DNA of 59,804 nucleotides from Clostridia bacterium (lineage in GTDB: Bacteria > Bacillota > Clostridia > TANB77 > CAG-508): the NCBI GenBank assembly GCA_017536685.1, contig JAFXGW010000001.1:1-59804 (forward strand), read 5' to 3'. A model generated the notes under the pieces. It saw only the letters and a program-made list of their open reading frames with translations. It had not been told where the DNA came from and searched no databases. Positions 17,390-27,077 of the stretch are shown here, one piece after another. Both the position numbers and the translations under genes were made by a program. Position 1 is the stretch's first letter; every line of letters begins with the position of its first letter.

Positions 17390-20300
17390 TTATATTTTTG
17401 TTATATTTACTGGCTCTAAATCTTTCTCTTCCACATCATTTTCAATAGCTTTATATAAAGCATTAACTGTATCTAAAGATGTAAAACATGGAATTTTGCA
17501 TTCAACTGCCATTCTTCTAATTTTGAAACCATCTCTATTTGATTGTTTACCTTTTGTTGGAGTATTTACAACAAAATTGATTTTACCTGATTCAATTAAA
17601 TCAATTATGCTATTTTTTCCTTCCCATAATTTTTCAATCATTGTAGATGCAACTCCATTTTCTTCTAAGAATTTTGATGTTCCATAAGTCGCATATATTT
17701 CAAATCCTTTTTCTTTAAATTTCTTAGCCATTGGAAGCATTTCTTCTTTATCTTTATCTCTTACAGTTATTAATATTGAACCTTTTTTAGATACATTTGC
17801 ACCACTTGCTATAAAAGCTTTAAGTACAGCATTTTCAAACTTTTTAGAAACTCCTAAAACTTCTCCTGTTGATTTCATTTCAGGACCTAAAGATGTATCT
17901 GCATTTTTTATTTTCTCAAATGAGAATACTGGCATTTTTACACATATATAATCACTCTTTTTATAAAGTCCAGTTCCGTATCCCAAATCTTTTAATTTTT
18001 GTCCTAATATTACTTTAGTAGCAATATCTATCATTGGAAGATTTGTAACCTTACTAATATAAGGAACTGTTCTACTTGAACGAGGATTTACTTCTATTAT
18101 ATAAACTTCTCCTTCACTAATTATAAATTGGATATTTAGTATTCCTATTACATTCAACTCTTTCGCAATTTTTTCTGTATATTCAATTATTTTTTTCTCG
18201 TGCTCTTTTGAAACATTTTGTGTTGGATAAACTGAGATACTGTCTCCAGAGTGAACTCCGGCTCTTTCCAAGTGTTCCATTATTCCTGGAATTAGGATAT
18301 CTTGTCCATCACAAATTGCATCAACTTCAACTTCTCTTCCTAAAATATATTTATCAACTAATATTGGATGTTCTTGCTCTATCGTGTTAATCTCATTTAC
18401 ATAGTTTTCAATTTCTTTATCATCATAAGCTATAGCCATACCTTGTCCACCAAGAACATATGATGGTCTAACTAAAACTGGATATCCAAGTCTATTTGCT
18501 ACGTCTTTTGCTTCTTCTACTGTAAAAATTGTACTTCCTTTTGGTCTTAAAATTCCGCAATTATTTAATGCCTCATCAAACTCTTTTCTATCTTCTGCTC
18601 TATCCATATCAACTTCTTGAGTTCCCATTATTTTAATTCCCATTTCAGTTAAATCTTTTGTTAGTTTAATTGCTGTTTGTCCTCCAAATTGAACTATTGC
18701 TCCATCTGGTTTTTCTACATTTACAATATTTTCAACATCTTCTCTTGTTAACGGTTCAAAATATAATTTATCTGCAATATCAAAATCTGTACTTACTGTT
18801 TCTGGGTTGTTATTTACAATTATTGTTTCATATCCTTGTTTCTTTAATGCCCAAACTCCATGAACGCTACAATAGTCAAACTCAATACCTTGTCCAATTC
18901 TTATTGGTCCAGATCCTAAAACCATAACTTTTTTCTTATTTGATTTTTTTGCTTCACATCCATCATCATAACTTGAATAATAATATGGAGTTTTTGCTTC
19001 AAATTCTGCAGCACATGTATCTACAACTTTAAAGCTTGCTACAATATTATTTTTCTCTCTTAATTTTTTTATTTCTTCTTCTTTTTTACCAGAAAGTTTA
19101 GCAATTATTTTATCTGTAAATCCCATTTTCTTAGCTTTTTCAAGCATTTTAGAATTCATTTGATTAAGTTCTAGTTCTTTTTCCATTTTTACTAATTTGT
19201 AAATAACACCAACAAATAATCTATCTATTTTTGTTATTTCACAAATTCTTTCAACAGCTATTTCTTTTCTTATTGCTTCTGCTATAACAAATAATCTTTC
19301 ATTATCTACTATTCTTAGTCTTTCTTCAACTTCTGATTTTTCTAGTTCTGTTAATTTATCAAGTTTTAAATATTCAACGTTTTCTTCTAAAGAACGAATC
19401 GCTTTCATTAAGCCAGCTTCTAAGTTAGTAGCAATTGACATTACTTCTCCAGTTGCTTTCATTTGAGTTCCTAAAGTACGGTTGGCTGTTAAGAATTTTT
19501 TAAATGGCCATTTTGGAACTTTAACAACAACATAATCTATTGCTGGTTCAAAGCATGCATATGTTTTTCCTGTTACTTCATTTCTTATTTCATCAAGTGT
19601 ATAGCCAAGTGCTATTTTACTTGCTACTTTTGCAATTGGATATCCTGTAGCTTTTGATGCTAAAGCAGATGAACGACTTACTCTTGGATTTACTTCTATT
19701 ACTGCATATTCAAAACTTGTTGGATGAAGTGCAAATTGAACATTGCATCCTCCTTCAATTTTTAACGCTTCAATTATTTTTAATGCTGATTTTTTTAGCA
19801 TTGTAAATTCTTTATTTGATAATGTTTGAGCAGGAGCAACAACTATACTATCACCAGTATGAACCCCAACCGGATCAACATTTTCCATGCTGCAAATTGT
19901 TATTGCGTTTCCTTTTCTATCTCTCATTACTTCGAATTCAATTTCTTTCCAACCTGTTATACATTTCTCAACTAGAATTTCATTTACTCTAGACATTCTT
20001 ATTCCAGAGCCAGCAATCTCTTCAAGTTCTTCCATTGTATAAGCAATACCACCACCTGTACCGCCTAAAGTGTAAGCAGGTCTAATGATTACTGGAAGTC
20101 CAATTTCTCTAGTAAATTCTACTGCATCTTCTACTGTATGAACAACTTTACTTGCAATACATGGCTCATTTATAGCTTCCATCATATCTTTAAAACATTG
20201 TCTATCTTCTGCATTTCTAATTCCATCAACACCTGTTCCTAAAAGTTTAACTTTTTTCTCTTTTAAGAACCCTGATTCTTCAAGTTCCATTGCCAGATTA

Positions 20301-20587
20301 AGACCTGTTTGTCCACCTAAGTTTGGAAGAATACTATCTGGTTTTTCTATATTTATTATTTTCTTAACTGTTTCTACTGTTAATGGTTCAATATATATTT
20401 TATCTGCCATATTTTTATCTGTCATTATAGTAGCCGGATTAGAATTTATTAAAACAACTTCTAAACCTTCTTTTTTTAGTTCTCTACAAGCTTGTGTTCC
20501 TGCATAATCAAACTCTGCTGCTTGACCAATTATAATTGGTCCTGATCCTATAACTAAAACTTTTTTAATATCTTTATATTTTGGCAT
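17390..20587 (-). CDS. carB: Carbamoyl-phosphate synthase large subunit
   Basis: 1065 aa, full length. It makes carbamoyl phosphate from bicarbonate, two ATP and ammonia for pyrimidine and arginine synthesis. Two homologous ATP-grasp halves are seen: VIGSGPIIIGQAAEFDYAG (about 12) and VLGSGPIRIGQGIEFDYCS (about 555), each with a GGTGGG/GGQGMA loop and an EVNPR(V/S)SR metal/ATP motif. The C-terminal allosteric MGS-like domain covers about 930-1060 (NTPTKGKQSNRDGFKIRR). All key synthetase motifs look intact, in contrast with the partner small subunit. Downstream of carA by 130 nt on the same strand. Confidence 0.97.
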   Translation of the reverse strand: MPKYKDIKKVLVIGSGPIIIGQAAEFDYAGTQACRELKKEGLEVVLINSNPATIMTDKNMADKIYIEPLTVETVKKIINIEKPDSILPNLGGQTGLNLAMELEESGFLKEKKVKLLGTGVDGIRNAEDRQCFKDMMEAINEPCIASKVVHTVEDAVEFTREIGLPVIIRPAYTLGGTGGGIAYTMEELEEIAGSGIRMSRVNEILVEKCITGWKEIEFEVMRDRKGNAITICSMENVDPVGVHTGDSIVVAPAQTLSNKEFTMLKKSALKIIEALKIEGGCNVQFALHPTSFEYAVIEVNPRVSRSSALASKATGYPIAKVASKIALGYTLDEIRNEVTGKTYACFEPAIDYVVVKVPKWPFKKFLTANRTLGTQMKATGEVMSIATNLEAGLMKAIRSLEENVEYLKLDKLTELEKSEVEERLRIVDNERLFVIAEAIRKEIAVERICEITKIDRLFVGVIYKLVKMEKELELNQMNSKMLEKAKKMGFTDKIIAKLSGKKEEEIKKLREKNNIVASFKVVDTCAAEFEAKTPYYYSSYDDGCEAKKSNKKKVMVLGSGPIRIGQGIEFDYCSVHGVWALKKQGYETIIVNNNPETVSTDFDIADKLYFEPLTREDVENIVNVEKPDGAIVQFGGQTAIKLTKDLTEMGIKIMGTQEVDMDRAEDRKEFDEALNNCGILRPKGSTIFTVEEAKDVANRLGYPVLVRPSYVLGGQGMAIAYDDKEIENYVNEINTIEQEHPILVDKYILGREVEVDAICDGQDILIPGIMEHLERAGVHSGDSISVYPTQNVSKEHEKKIIEYTEKIAKELNVIGILNIQFIISEGEVYIIEVNPRSSRTVPYISKVTNLPMIDIATKVILGQKLKDLGYGTGLYKKSDYICVKMPVFSFEKIKNADTSLGPEMKSTGEVLGVSKKFENAVLKAFIASGANVSKKGSILITVRDKDKEEMLPMAKKFKEKGFEIYATYGTSKFLEENGVASTMIEKLWEGKNSIIDLIESGKINFVVNTPTKGKQSNRDGFKIRRMAVECKIPCFTSLDTVNALYKAIENDVEEKDLEPVNITKI

Positions 20588-20717
20588 CTTTATTCTCCTT
20601 CATAATTTGCTTTTTATAAATTTTATATAATTACTTTTATAAGTTTACTTCTTTTTAATAATTCAATCTTTAATCTAATTTTGTTTAAAAGACATTATAA
20701 TTTTTATTTTCAACTTA

Positions 20718-21764
20718 TTATTTCATCATTTCAATAAACTCATCATATATATAATCAGCATCTTCTGGATAAAATTGAATTGTAAATACTTTTTTGTTTT
20801 TATATCTCAATCCTTCTACTGTTCCATCATTTAAATTTACATGAGATACTTCTGCAATCTTTTTATCAATACTTTCTCCTATTATATAATAGCCATGATT
20901 TTGATTCGTTATATGTACTATATCTTGTTTTAAATCTTTTACAGGATGATTGGGTCCTCTATGACCATATTTTAATTTCCCTATCTTAAAGTTATTTGCT
21001 AACCCCATAAGTTGATGTCCAAATGCTATTCCTAATATTGGAATATTAGAATCATATAATTTTTTTACAACTCTTATTTGTGTATCATAATCAGCTGGAT
21101 CACCAGGTCCATTTGAAAGCATAATTCCATCTGGTTTCATCGCTAAAATTCTATCAGCCGTAGTATTTGCTGGAAATACAGTAACTTCACAATCTCTTTT
21201 TAAAAGAGAATTTATTAAATTGTGTTCTACTCCATAATCTACAACAGCAACTTTTTTATTTTTTCCTCTACCATATACTTTCACTTGATTTGAACTTACT
21301 TTATCAACAGCTTTTCCAACATGATAATCTTTTATTTTTTTCATTATCTCATCTATATTTGAAATATTTGAAGTTAAATATCCTTTCATTGTTCCTGAAT
21401 CTCTTAAAACTCTCACAAGTTTTCTTGTATTTACGTTTGTTAGTCCTGGAATTTTATAATCTCTTAAAAATTTGTCAAAATTAAACTTTGATCTAAAATT
21501 ACTTTCAAACTCTGCAACTTCATGAACAAAAACTGCTTTTGCAAATATTCCATCAGATTCATAATCTTCTGGCATAACTCCATAATTTCCTATTAATGGA
21601 TAAGTCATAACTATACCTTGTCCATAATATGAAGGATCTGTAAGAGTTTCAATATATCCAACCATAGAAGTATTAAAAACAACTTCACAAGCAGTATCAG
21701 AATTGTATCCTATTCTGTCTCCTTCAAAAATTTCACCATTTTCTAGTACTAAATATCCTACCAT
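20718..21764 (-). CDS. carA: Carbamoyl-phosphate synthase small subunit, glutaminase site lost
   Basis: 348 aa, slightly short for the family (about 355-380). The N-terminal CPSase_sm domain is intact (VFNTSMVGYIETLTDPSYYGQ, GLTNVNTRKLVRVLRDSGTMKG). The C-terminal class-I amidotransferase domain retains SNGPGDPADY and GHRGPNHPV, but the nucleophile elbow GICLGHQ reads GIAFGHQ (Cys to Ala, codon GCA near 21030), and the catalytic FHPE reads FYPE (His to Tyr, codon TAT near 20776). Glutamine hydrolysis should be impossible. It probably still stabilises carB, giving an ammonia-dependent enzyme analogous to vertebrate CPS1. Confidence 0.93.
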   Translation of the reverse strand: MVGYLVLENGEIFEGDRIGYNSDTACEVVFNTSMVGYIETLTDPSYYGQGIVMTYPLIGNYGVMPEDYESDGIFAKAVFVHEVAEFESNFRSKFNFDKFLRDYKIPGLTNVNTRKLVRVLRDSGTMKGYLTSNISNIDEIMKKIKDYHVGKAVDKVSSNQVKVYGRGKNKKVAVVDYGVEHNLINSLLKRDCEVTVFPANTTADRILAMKPDGIMLSNGPGDPADYDTQIRVVKKLYDSNIPILGIAFGHQLMGLANNFKIGKLKYGHRGPNHPVKDLKQDIVHITNQNHGYYIIGESIDKKIAEVSHVNLNDGTVEGLRYKNKKVFTIQFYPEDADYIYDEFIEMMK

Positions 21765-21846
21765 CTTTTTATCCTTTCCTTTTTATTTATTAAAAGTTTT
21801 ATAATGTTTTATTATAAATATCTTATGTATATTAGTTACAAAAAAA

Positions 21847-21873
21847 ATAACACTAATTATATTAGTGTTATTA
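21847..21873 (-). terminator. Terminator overlapping the end of the 32-aa gene
   Basis: AATAACACTAAT-TAT-ATTAGTGTTATT, a perfect 12-bp stem, then seven T on the minus strand. It overlaps the stop codon of the small gene. Confidence 0.9.
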
Positions 21874-21969
21874 AAAGAATAATGTAGAAAAAATTGTTAA
21901 TGAAAAAATTGAAATAGAAATTAAAGCTATTTTGCTTCTTATTCTATTAGCCATTTTTTCATTTAACAT
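21871..21969 (-). CDS. 32-aa hydrophobic small protein
   Basis: Too short for routine ORF calling, but well supported: GGAGG 9 nt before the ATG at 21969, a promoter upstream (minus strand TTGATT, 17 nt, TAAAAT, around 22010), and a perfect terminator at the stop codon. The peptide starts MLNEKMANRIRSK and continues as one hydrophobic helix, IALISISIFSLTIFSTLFF. A single-pass membrane peptide with a basic N-terminus; such layouts occur in type I toxins and small regulatory membrane proteins. Function unknown. Confidence 0.65.
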   Translation of the reverse strand: MLNEKMANRIRSKIALISISIFSLTIFSTLFF

Positions 21970-22040
21970 TTTCTACATCCTCCGTATCTTACATTGTTAA
22001 AATTTTACTATAATTATTATAAAAAATCAACCCCATATAT

Positions 22041-22544
22041 TTATTTTATTCTTCTTTTATGTTTTTTCAATACAATAACTAAAGTTACTAATGCAGCTAC
22101 TCCAAGAATCACAAAAAAAGTTATAATCATACTTCTAGGAATTAAATTCACAATTACATTATATTCAAAGTTATATGAAGAATCATTTTTATTATCATCA
22201 ACATCTATTAATTTCTTAGTATTAATATTCCCAAAATTTTTAACTTCACCATCTTTAAATTTTATTTTTATTTCATAATTTATAAGATGCCTTTCATCCA
22301 TATCAGTTGCAATTGCAAAATAATGTTCACCAGTTTTGTTTCCTTCTTGTGTTTCAAATATTCGATTTGAAATCCCATCAATTAACTCTATAGAATAGTC
22401 TTCTGTATCTATATTTATTAAATTAATTTTCAATTTATATACTTTCATCATCCCAATTATTTCATCAGCATTGACAGGTTTAATATAAAATAAAAAAGTC
22501 ATAAATATAATTAATACTAACATATATTGTATTTTTTTCTTCAT
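22041..22544 (-). CDS. Secreted, C-terminally membrane-anchored protein
   Basis: 167 aa. Signal peptide (about 1-26, ending KPVNADE), an extracytoplasmic beta-rich domain (about 30-135), then a membrane helix (about 138-158) and a basic KKHKRRIK tail. Function not recognised. It lies 25 nt downstream of the DUF2207 gene and is probably in its operon. The layout (signal peptide, small domain, helix, Lys-rich tail) resembles the protein at 51045-51722. Confidence 0.8.
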   Translation of the reverse strand: MKKKIQYMLVLIIFMTFLFYIKPVNADEIIGMMKVYKLKINLINIDTEDYSIELIDGISNRIFETQEGNKTGEHYFAIATDMDERHLINYEIKIKFKDGEVKNFGNINTKKLIDVDDNKNDSSYNFEYNVIVNLIPRSMIITFFVILGVAALVTLVIVLKKHKRRIK

Positions 22545-22569
22545 ATAAATCTCCTTATATTATACTATT

Positions 22570-24507
22570 CTATAATAGTTTTAGCGCCCTCCGCAGCTTC
22601 CACCGCCGCCTCCGGCCACCTCCTCCGCTTGAGAATCCGCCTCCTCCGCCAGAGCCACTACTACTTGAAGAGTGTGCTACATTGTAAGCAGATTGAGCGT
22701 TACTATAAACACGTTCTAAGCTCCTACTAAAATCATCAAAACTATTACTTCCAAAACTTGAATTTGTCATCATATTCCAATATGCATAATTTCTAAATCC
22801 AGTATTATCATTTTCCACAAACATTTCTGGATGAACAACTTTTAATTGTTCTATAACTTTTTTAGAAATTCCAAATGCTGTTGCATATACTAAATATTTT
22901 TCCCATAAAACTATATCTGGAACAAGTTTATCACTTAACATAGAATAATCTTCCATGTATTTTTTTAAACCTTTCCACATCGCCGCTTCTTCTTTTCCTG
23001 CATCTGTAAGAATTGATATGCAAATTGCATTTTTTCTGCAAGTTGTTGCTAATATTAGCATACCTATAAATAAAGCTGGCAAAAACATAATAACAAAAAA
23101 TGAAAGTATTGCTAGTATAAAAAATCCCGCAAACTTAGAACTCCATTGCTTCACAATTTTTGTTTTTTCTTCTGAAATTTTTCCTTGAGCTTGTATAACA
23201 TGTTTTACTGCGTCTTCTATTTTATTTAATTTAGTATAAACTTTCTCATATTCCCTTGATGCATATTTAGAAAATTCTTTTGAAGTAATCGAATCTTTAT
23301 GAATTAAAGCATCTTTTAAAATATCATATACTATTTTTTCATCTTCTGATAAATTTTCTTCATTTGCATTTGAAGTTCTAGAAATTCTAACATCTTTTTC
23401 GCCCTCCGTCTCAAATGCAATTAATCCTTTTAAAGCTAAATTTAGCATTGTTGCAGAAAAGACTTTTGAAATTTTACTTTGAACTGATGATGAATTGTTT
23501 TTAAAATTATACAAATATACAGCTTTAGCTGGAGTTGCATTTTTCTCATCTGGAATATCTCTAAAATATTCATAATCATACTTTAATCCTGAATATTCCA
23601 TCTTTAGATCAGCTCTTGCTGCTTTATATTTTTTACTCTTCGATAAACACATAATTAGTACTAAAATATTTACAATTCCCATAATTGCTATTACTACATA
23701 CATTATACCTAGAGCATTTTTTGCTTTTTCTCTATCATAATTTGCCTTATCTGCCCATTTTTGTTCTTCTTCTAATATTTCTTCTAAATAGTATGAATTA
23801 TATTGGTTTTTGCATAATTTATAAATATTTTCTTCTGTTACAATTCTTACTTCTAACATTCTATTAGATTTTATTGTATCTAATGTAAAAGAAACTGTGT
23901 TTATAGAGTCTTTCATTATATTCCCTGTATAATCACCATGAGCCCATACTCTTAGCTTTTCAATATCTGATACACCATCAGGTAATCTTATTGTTCCAGT
24001 AACATTTTCACCATACATACCATTTTCATCACTTAAAAATTGCCAATAAAGTTCTGTACAATCATTATATATTTTTACTGCATTTTCAACAGTATAATAC
24101 ATTTTATAAACCCTATCACCACTTGAATTGTCTAATCCTACATGCCATGCAATTTCAAATGTTGAATTATCTATTATAAGACCATAATAACATCCTGGAT
24201 CCACATGATATTGTTGCATTTTAATATCTTTAAGTGGTCTTTCTATTCCATTCTTCACTTCTGTTACTTTTACATTATTTATTCTGTAATTATCTCCACC
24301 TATATCAAAACTTTTAAACAATGTATTTGTTTGACTAACAGAAACATCCCATGTTTCTATTACATCCATTGAACCATCTTCATTTACTGTAACATCATAA
24401 TCAAGAGAATTCCAATTTTGAGTTCCAGCATAAGAACTTGTATTTAAGAATAATATTATAGCAATAATAAATGCAAATGCTATTACAATTTTTTTCTTTA
24501 GATTCAT
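22570..24507 (-). CDS. DUF2207 membrane protein, apparent frameshift near the C-terminus
   Basis: 645 aa as read. Signal peptide (about 1-27), extracytoplasmic DUF2207 domain (about 30-240, YDVTVNEDGSMDVIETWDVS), a membrane helix (about 275-295), a cytoplasmic part, helices around 470-495, and a Ser/Gly-rich tail. Members of this family normally end in a poly-Gly tail. Here GSGGGGGFSSGGGG switches to RRRRWKLRRALKLL. Removing one base in the CCGGCC run near 22612-22617 restores Gly codons and a stop at 22581. Either a sequencing error or a real frameshift. Function unknown; envelope location. Confidence 0.85.
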   Translation of the reverse strand: MNLKKKIVIAFAFIIAIILFLNTSSYAGTQNWNSLDYDVTVNEDGSMDVIETWDVSVSQTNTLFKSFDIGGDNYRINNVKVTEVKNGIERPLKDIKMQQYHVDPGCYYGLIIDNSTFEIAWHVGLDNSSGDRVYKMYYTVENAVKIYNDCTELYWQFLSDENGMYGENVTGTIRLPDGVSDIEKLRVWAHGDYTGNIMKDSINTVSFTLDTIKSNRMLEVRIVTEENIYKLCKNQYNSYYLEEILEEEQKWADKANYDREKAKNALGIMYVVIAIMGIVNILVLIMCLSKSKKYKAARADLKMEYSGLKYDYEYFRDIPDEKNATPAKAVYLYNFKNNSSSVQSKISKVFSATMLNLALKGLIAFETEGEKDVRISRTSNANEENLSEDEKIVYDILKDALIHKDSITSKEFSKYASREYEKVYTKLNKIEDAVKHVIQAQGKISEEKTKIVKQWSSKFAGFFILAILSFFVIMFLPALFIGMLILATTCRKNAICISILTDAGKEEAAMWKGLKKYMEDYSMLSDKLVPDIVLWEKYLVYATAFGISKKVIEQLKVVHPEMFVENDNTGFRNYAYWNMMTNSSFGSNSFDDFSRSLERVYSNAQSAYNVAHSSSSSGSGGGGGFSSGGGGRRRRWKLRRALKLL

Positions 24508-24560
24508 ACCAAATTCTCCTTTTTATAGAATTTTCATTTAATTAACTTAATATTAATATT

Positions 24561-26795
24561 TTATTCTGTTGGAATTACATAGTTATAATTAATAGTTGCA
24601 TTAGTTAAATTACTATTATAATTTTCAATTTCAATAGTATTCCATTGTTCTTTAGTACCTGTATAATTTACTGTTGTTAATTTAGGGCAATTTCCAAACG
24701 CTCCATATTCAATAGATGTAACACTAGCTGGAATAACTGCTGTTGTTAAATTTTTACAACCTGAAAAAATATATTCAGCAATAGTTTTTACCCCATTAAG
24801 AATAACAACCTCTTTCAAATTTATACAATATGCAAATACATCATAGCTCATCCATTTAACAGAGCCTGGAATAGTAACACTTGTTAAGTTTATACAATCC
24901 ATAAATCCATATGTTCCAATATCTGTAACGCTATTCGGAATAATAACGTTTGTCAAATTGTTACAACTTTTAAACGCTCCACCATCTATAATATTTACAC
25001 TATCAGGAATTTCAAATATTTTGTCTGTTTTGGCATTTGGATATTTAACTAAGGTTGTCATATCTTTGCTGTATAATACTCCATCCTTTGAACAATATTT
25101 CGGATTATTAGAATCAACAGTTATTTTGGTTAACCCCGTACATCCACTAAATGAATGCCCTTCAATATACTCCAGGCTCTCTGGTATATCAAGTTCTGTT
25201 AAACTTGTACAACTACGAAATGCATATCCACTAATATAAGAAATCGTTGTAGGTAATGCAATATTAGTTAAATTTGTACAACTACTAAATGCATCACTAC
25301 CAATAGATTTAACTCCTTCTGGAATAACAACATTTGTTAAATTTGTACAATTTTCAAAAGCGCTATTACTGATACTAGTTACTTTATACCAAGTCCTACT
25401 TATTTTATCATATATCGTTGATTGTATAACTAGTTCAGTTGTAGAATCAGAATATCCCACATCCTTGCGATTGTATGAATCAACTTCAAAATCAGTATAT
25501 ATTATTGTATCTCCACAGTCATCACAAATACCATTATTATCGTCATCATTTTCATGATTTGTAGCTCTAACTATTGTTGTATAGCTTTTATTGCAAATTG
25601 TACAACTATACTTTATTTCCCCGTCTTCGGTACAAGTTGCTTCTTTTGTTGTTCTAGAAACATAATTGTGTTTTTCTTCTAATTTAAATACCGAATTAAA
25701 ACCACTCCAATATATTACGTTTCCTGTAGCACTACACATTACTTGTAATTGCCCATCATATTCAAAAAAATAACCATTTGCCATAACTTCAAACAAATTT
25801 TCTATATATTCTTCTTCTTCAAGACCCCCATTATAATGAACAGCAATTTTTGCACTTCCATTCTCTTGGATTGTTAAAATATGCTTAAACTCATCTTTAT
25901 ACTCATTTCCTTCTCCATCTATATACGTCTCTACAAACACCGCTGAATATTCATTGCCATAATATAAGCCATGAACATCATAATCTGACATTACATAATC
26001 TACACCAAGCAAATTAATTCTTTTACCATCATTTGAAACAGTAGCCCCTTGTTCGACCATTTCTGCATAATCATATTCTCCCGCAGAATAATGATGGATG
26101 TATAGCCATTCATCAGATGTAAGCCCTTCTAATTCACCAGCCAATGTATATTTAAAATCCTCAACCGAACCGTCTTCGTGGGCAATAAATCCGAATAAAT
26201 TATCTTCATCTACATATAATTTATCAAAATAAAAACCATATTCATTTCTATAATCTGGTGTTTGTGAAAAATCATTTGTTCCTTCACTTGTTCCTTCTTC
26301 TCCTGGTTGTACTGGCATCGCTTCTAATTGAACACCAATTGTTGTACTTACGCTATCTACTATTGGTGTTTTTGTTAATTTAACTGTTACTGTTAATGTT
26401 GTTGCTTCTCCCGCAACTAAGCTTGATTTATCAAGTTCAGATATTAAAGTAAAATATTCTGTATTACTATTAATTGTTGAAACAGCTAAATCAGCAGATA
26501 AATCTTCACTTGCATTTTGCACAGTATATGTTGCTGTTACAACATCACCTTTTTTAGTTAATCCCGCTACATTTATTGTTGCATTTGTATCATCTGTTAT
26601 TGATGCTGTTACATATGTATCATCTGATACTGTTGGTGTTCCTGAAAACATTACTTTAAAATTTGATTGACTTGGATCTGCTGCTGCCGAACCAGATATA
26701 TTTAATGTAATATTTTGAATTGCTGCGTATCCAATTCCTAATAACAATACCGCAACTATCGCTACTGTTAATATTATTTTATTGGTCTTTTTCAT
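24561..26795 (-). CDS. TasA-like domain fused to BspA-type LRR_5 surface protein (array member 1)
   Basis: 744 aa secreted protein. SipW-type signal segment (VAVLLLGIGYAAIQN), TasA-like domain (about 25-175) and linker MPVQPGEEGTSE. A unique middle (about 185-370) follows, then a Cys-rich segment with CxxC pairs (SCTICNKS, CDDCGD; about 400-445), then about 8-9 LRR_5 repeats (about 475-735; FENCTNLTNVVIPEGVKSIG) ending NYTGTKEQWNTI. The N-terminal about 180 residues are nearly identical to the next three genes. Likely exported and held in a fibre through the TasA-like domain, with the LRR domain binding host or bacterial ligands (inference). Confidence 0.9.
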   Translation of the reverse strand: MKKTNKIILTVAIVAVLLLGIGYAAIQNITLNISGSAAADPSQSNFKVMFSGTPTVSDDTYVTASITDDTNATINVAGLTKKGDVVTATYTVQNASEDLSADLAVSTINSNTEYFTLISELDKSSLVAGEATTLTVTVKLTKTPIVDSVSTTIGVQLEAMPVQPGEEGTSEGTNDFSQTPDYRNEYGFYFDKLYVDEDNLFGFIAHEDGSVEDFKYTLAGELEGLTSDEWLYIHHYSAGEYDYAEMVEQGATVSNDGKRINLLGVDYVMSDYDVHGLYYGNEYSAVFVETYIDGEGNEYKDEFKHILTIQENGSAKIAVHYNGGLEEEEYIENLFEVMANGYFFEYDGQLQVMCSATGNVIYWSGFNSVFKLEEKHNYVSRTTKEATCTEDGEIKYSCTICNKSYTTIVRATNHENDDDNNGICDDCGDTIIYTDFEVDSYNRKDVGYSDSTTELVIQSTIYDKISRTWYKVTSISNSAFENCTNLTNVVIPEGVKSIGSDAFSSCTNLTNIALPTTISYISGYAFRSCTSLTELDIPESLEYIEGHSFSGCTGLTKITVDSNNPKYCSKDGVLYSKDMTTLVKYPNAKTDKIFEIPDSVNIIDGGAFKSCNNLTNVIIPNSVTDIGTYGFMDCINLTSVTIPGSVKWMSYDVFAYCINLKEVVILNGVKTIAEYIFSGCKNLTTAVIPASVTSIEYGAFGNCPKLTTVNYTGTKEQWNTIEIENYNSNLTNATINYNYVIPTE

Positions 26796-26876
26796 TTTCT
26801 TTCTCCAATTTTATATAATATTTCTAAAAAGCTTAATTTATATTTTATTTTCTCTAAATTATAAAATTTCAATTTT

Positions 26877-26892
26877 AGTATATCATAAGGTT
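26877..26892 (-). promoter_or_regulatory. Extended -10 promoter of array member 1 (copy 1)
   Basis: Minus strand CCTTATGATATACT with TATACT at 26882-26877. Nearly the same sequence stands before array members 2 and 4, so a shared TATGRTATACT extended -10 is likely. The -35 is weak. Confidence 0.6.
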
Positions 26893-26957
26893 ATTTTTAT
26901 TGTATATATTTTTATGTATTTGTAATGTAAATGTAAATCTATATTAATTTTACATTG

Positions 26958-27053
26958 AAAAAAGAATGTTTTGTCATAAAATAAACCCTCCTTGTTAAAC
27001 TTTTTTGTCTAACAATTTGGGTTCATTTCAAATCTAGATAAAACACTCTTTTT
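26958..27053 (-). terminator. Long double-stem terminator region after array member 2
   Basis: Outer arms 26958-26975 and 27037-27053 pair over about 17 bp with G-U pairs. Inside, AACCC/GGGTT and TTGTTA/TAACAA form a second stem that covers AAGGAGGG and an ATG opening a 12-codon frame (MTKHSFFNVKLI). T run at 26963-26958 on the minus strand. Confidence 0.6.
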
Positions 27054-27077
27054 ATCAAAATTTATCATATTAATATT

